NCBI RefSeq assembly: GCF_900111495.1
Contig: NZ_FOIU01000001.1
Span: 1,116,001 to 1,180,000, forward strand
Direction of reading: 5' to 3'
Length of the DNA stretch: 64,000 bases
Source of the DNA: Chryseobacterium wanjuense
GTDB taxonomy: Bacteria > Bacteroidota > Bacteroidia > Flavobacteriales > Weeksellaceae
Below are positions 64,000 to 64,000 of the stretch, one piece after another. The notes under the pieces are model-generated. The model had not been told where the DNA came from. It saw only the letters and a program-made list of their open reading frames with translations, and ran no database searches. Each line of letters begins with the position of its first letter. Positions within the stretch are counted from its first letter, which is position 1. Both the position numbers and the translations under genes were made by a program.

Positions 64000-64000
64000 A

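Overview
This window looks like the chromosome of a flavobacterium close to Chryseobacterium (Weeksellaceae, Bacteroidota). That placement is an inference from several things seen together: Bacteroidota-type promoters (TTG, about 19 bp, TAnnTTTG), a type IX secretion substrate with a type B sorting domain, two GLPGLI proteins, a BlaI/M56 pair, AT-rich intergenic DNA full of hairpin terminators, and palindromic and heptad-like intergenic repeats.

Layout. 1-4.1 kb holds topoisomerase IV (parE, cut by the window edge, and parC) around a small membrane protein. 4.1-8.2 kb holds a rhomboid protease and a leftward housekeeping group (DUF4180, prmC, yaaA, a frameshifted CPBP protease, a Sua5-type enzyme). 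8.3-8.6 kb carries three tandem initiator tRNA genes. 8.8-25 kb is ordinary chromosome: an AhpD-like protein, a BlaI/M56 sensor pair with a clear promoter and operator, tandem GLPGLI genes, a transaldolase-family aldolase, pepE, a PBP4-type dacB, a histidine kinase, and two exported metallopeptidases (M61, M1).

From about 25,092 to 38,869 lies a 13.8-kb integrated element. It is bounded by a 15-bp direct repeat (CTAGCCCCGATTGGA) and starts with a tyrosine recombinase. The right-hand copy of the repeat is the 5' end of a conserved-looking structured RNA (Flavo-1-like), so the element appears to have integrated into that RNA locus. It encodes an excisionase-like HTH protein, a protein whose C-terminal half reads like a divergent family-A polymerase palm/fingers, two modular surface proteins (S74 and C1q-like ends), a run of small lipoproteins, and a lipoprotein with a Gly/Ala-rich bacteriocin-like tail next to a three-TM protein. 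Several long non-coding stretches in it contain clustered hairpins and tandem terminators that look like unannotated RNAs.

38.9-64 kb returns to core genome: tatC, kdsD, recQ, a GT4 glycosyltransferase, lpdA, a DUF4476 protein, a CvfB-like RNA-binding protein, a 1306-residue T9SS substrate, and a TetR-TolC-adaptor-RND efflux operon with twin operator repeats. It ends with a J-domain/KTSC protein, a DUF4365-TPR protein that looks accessory (possible defence gene), and the 3' part of metE, cut by the right edge.

The strongest candidates for something new are the polymerase-like gene with its neighbouring structured RNA in the island, the lipoprotein/three-TM pair, and the DUF4365-TPR gene. All functional calls rest on motif reading only; no database search was run.
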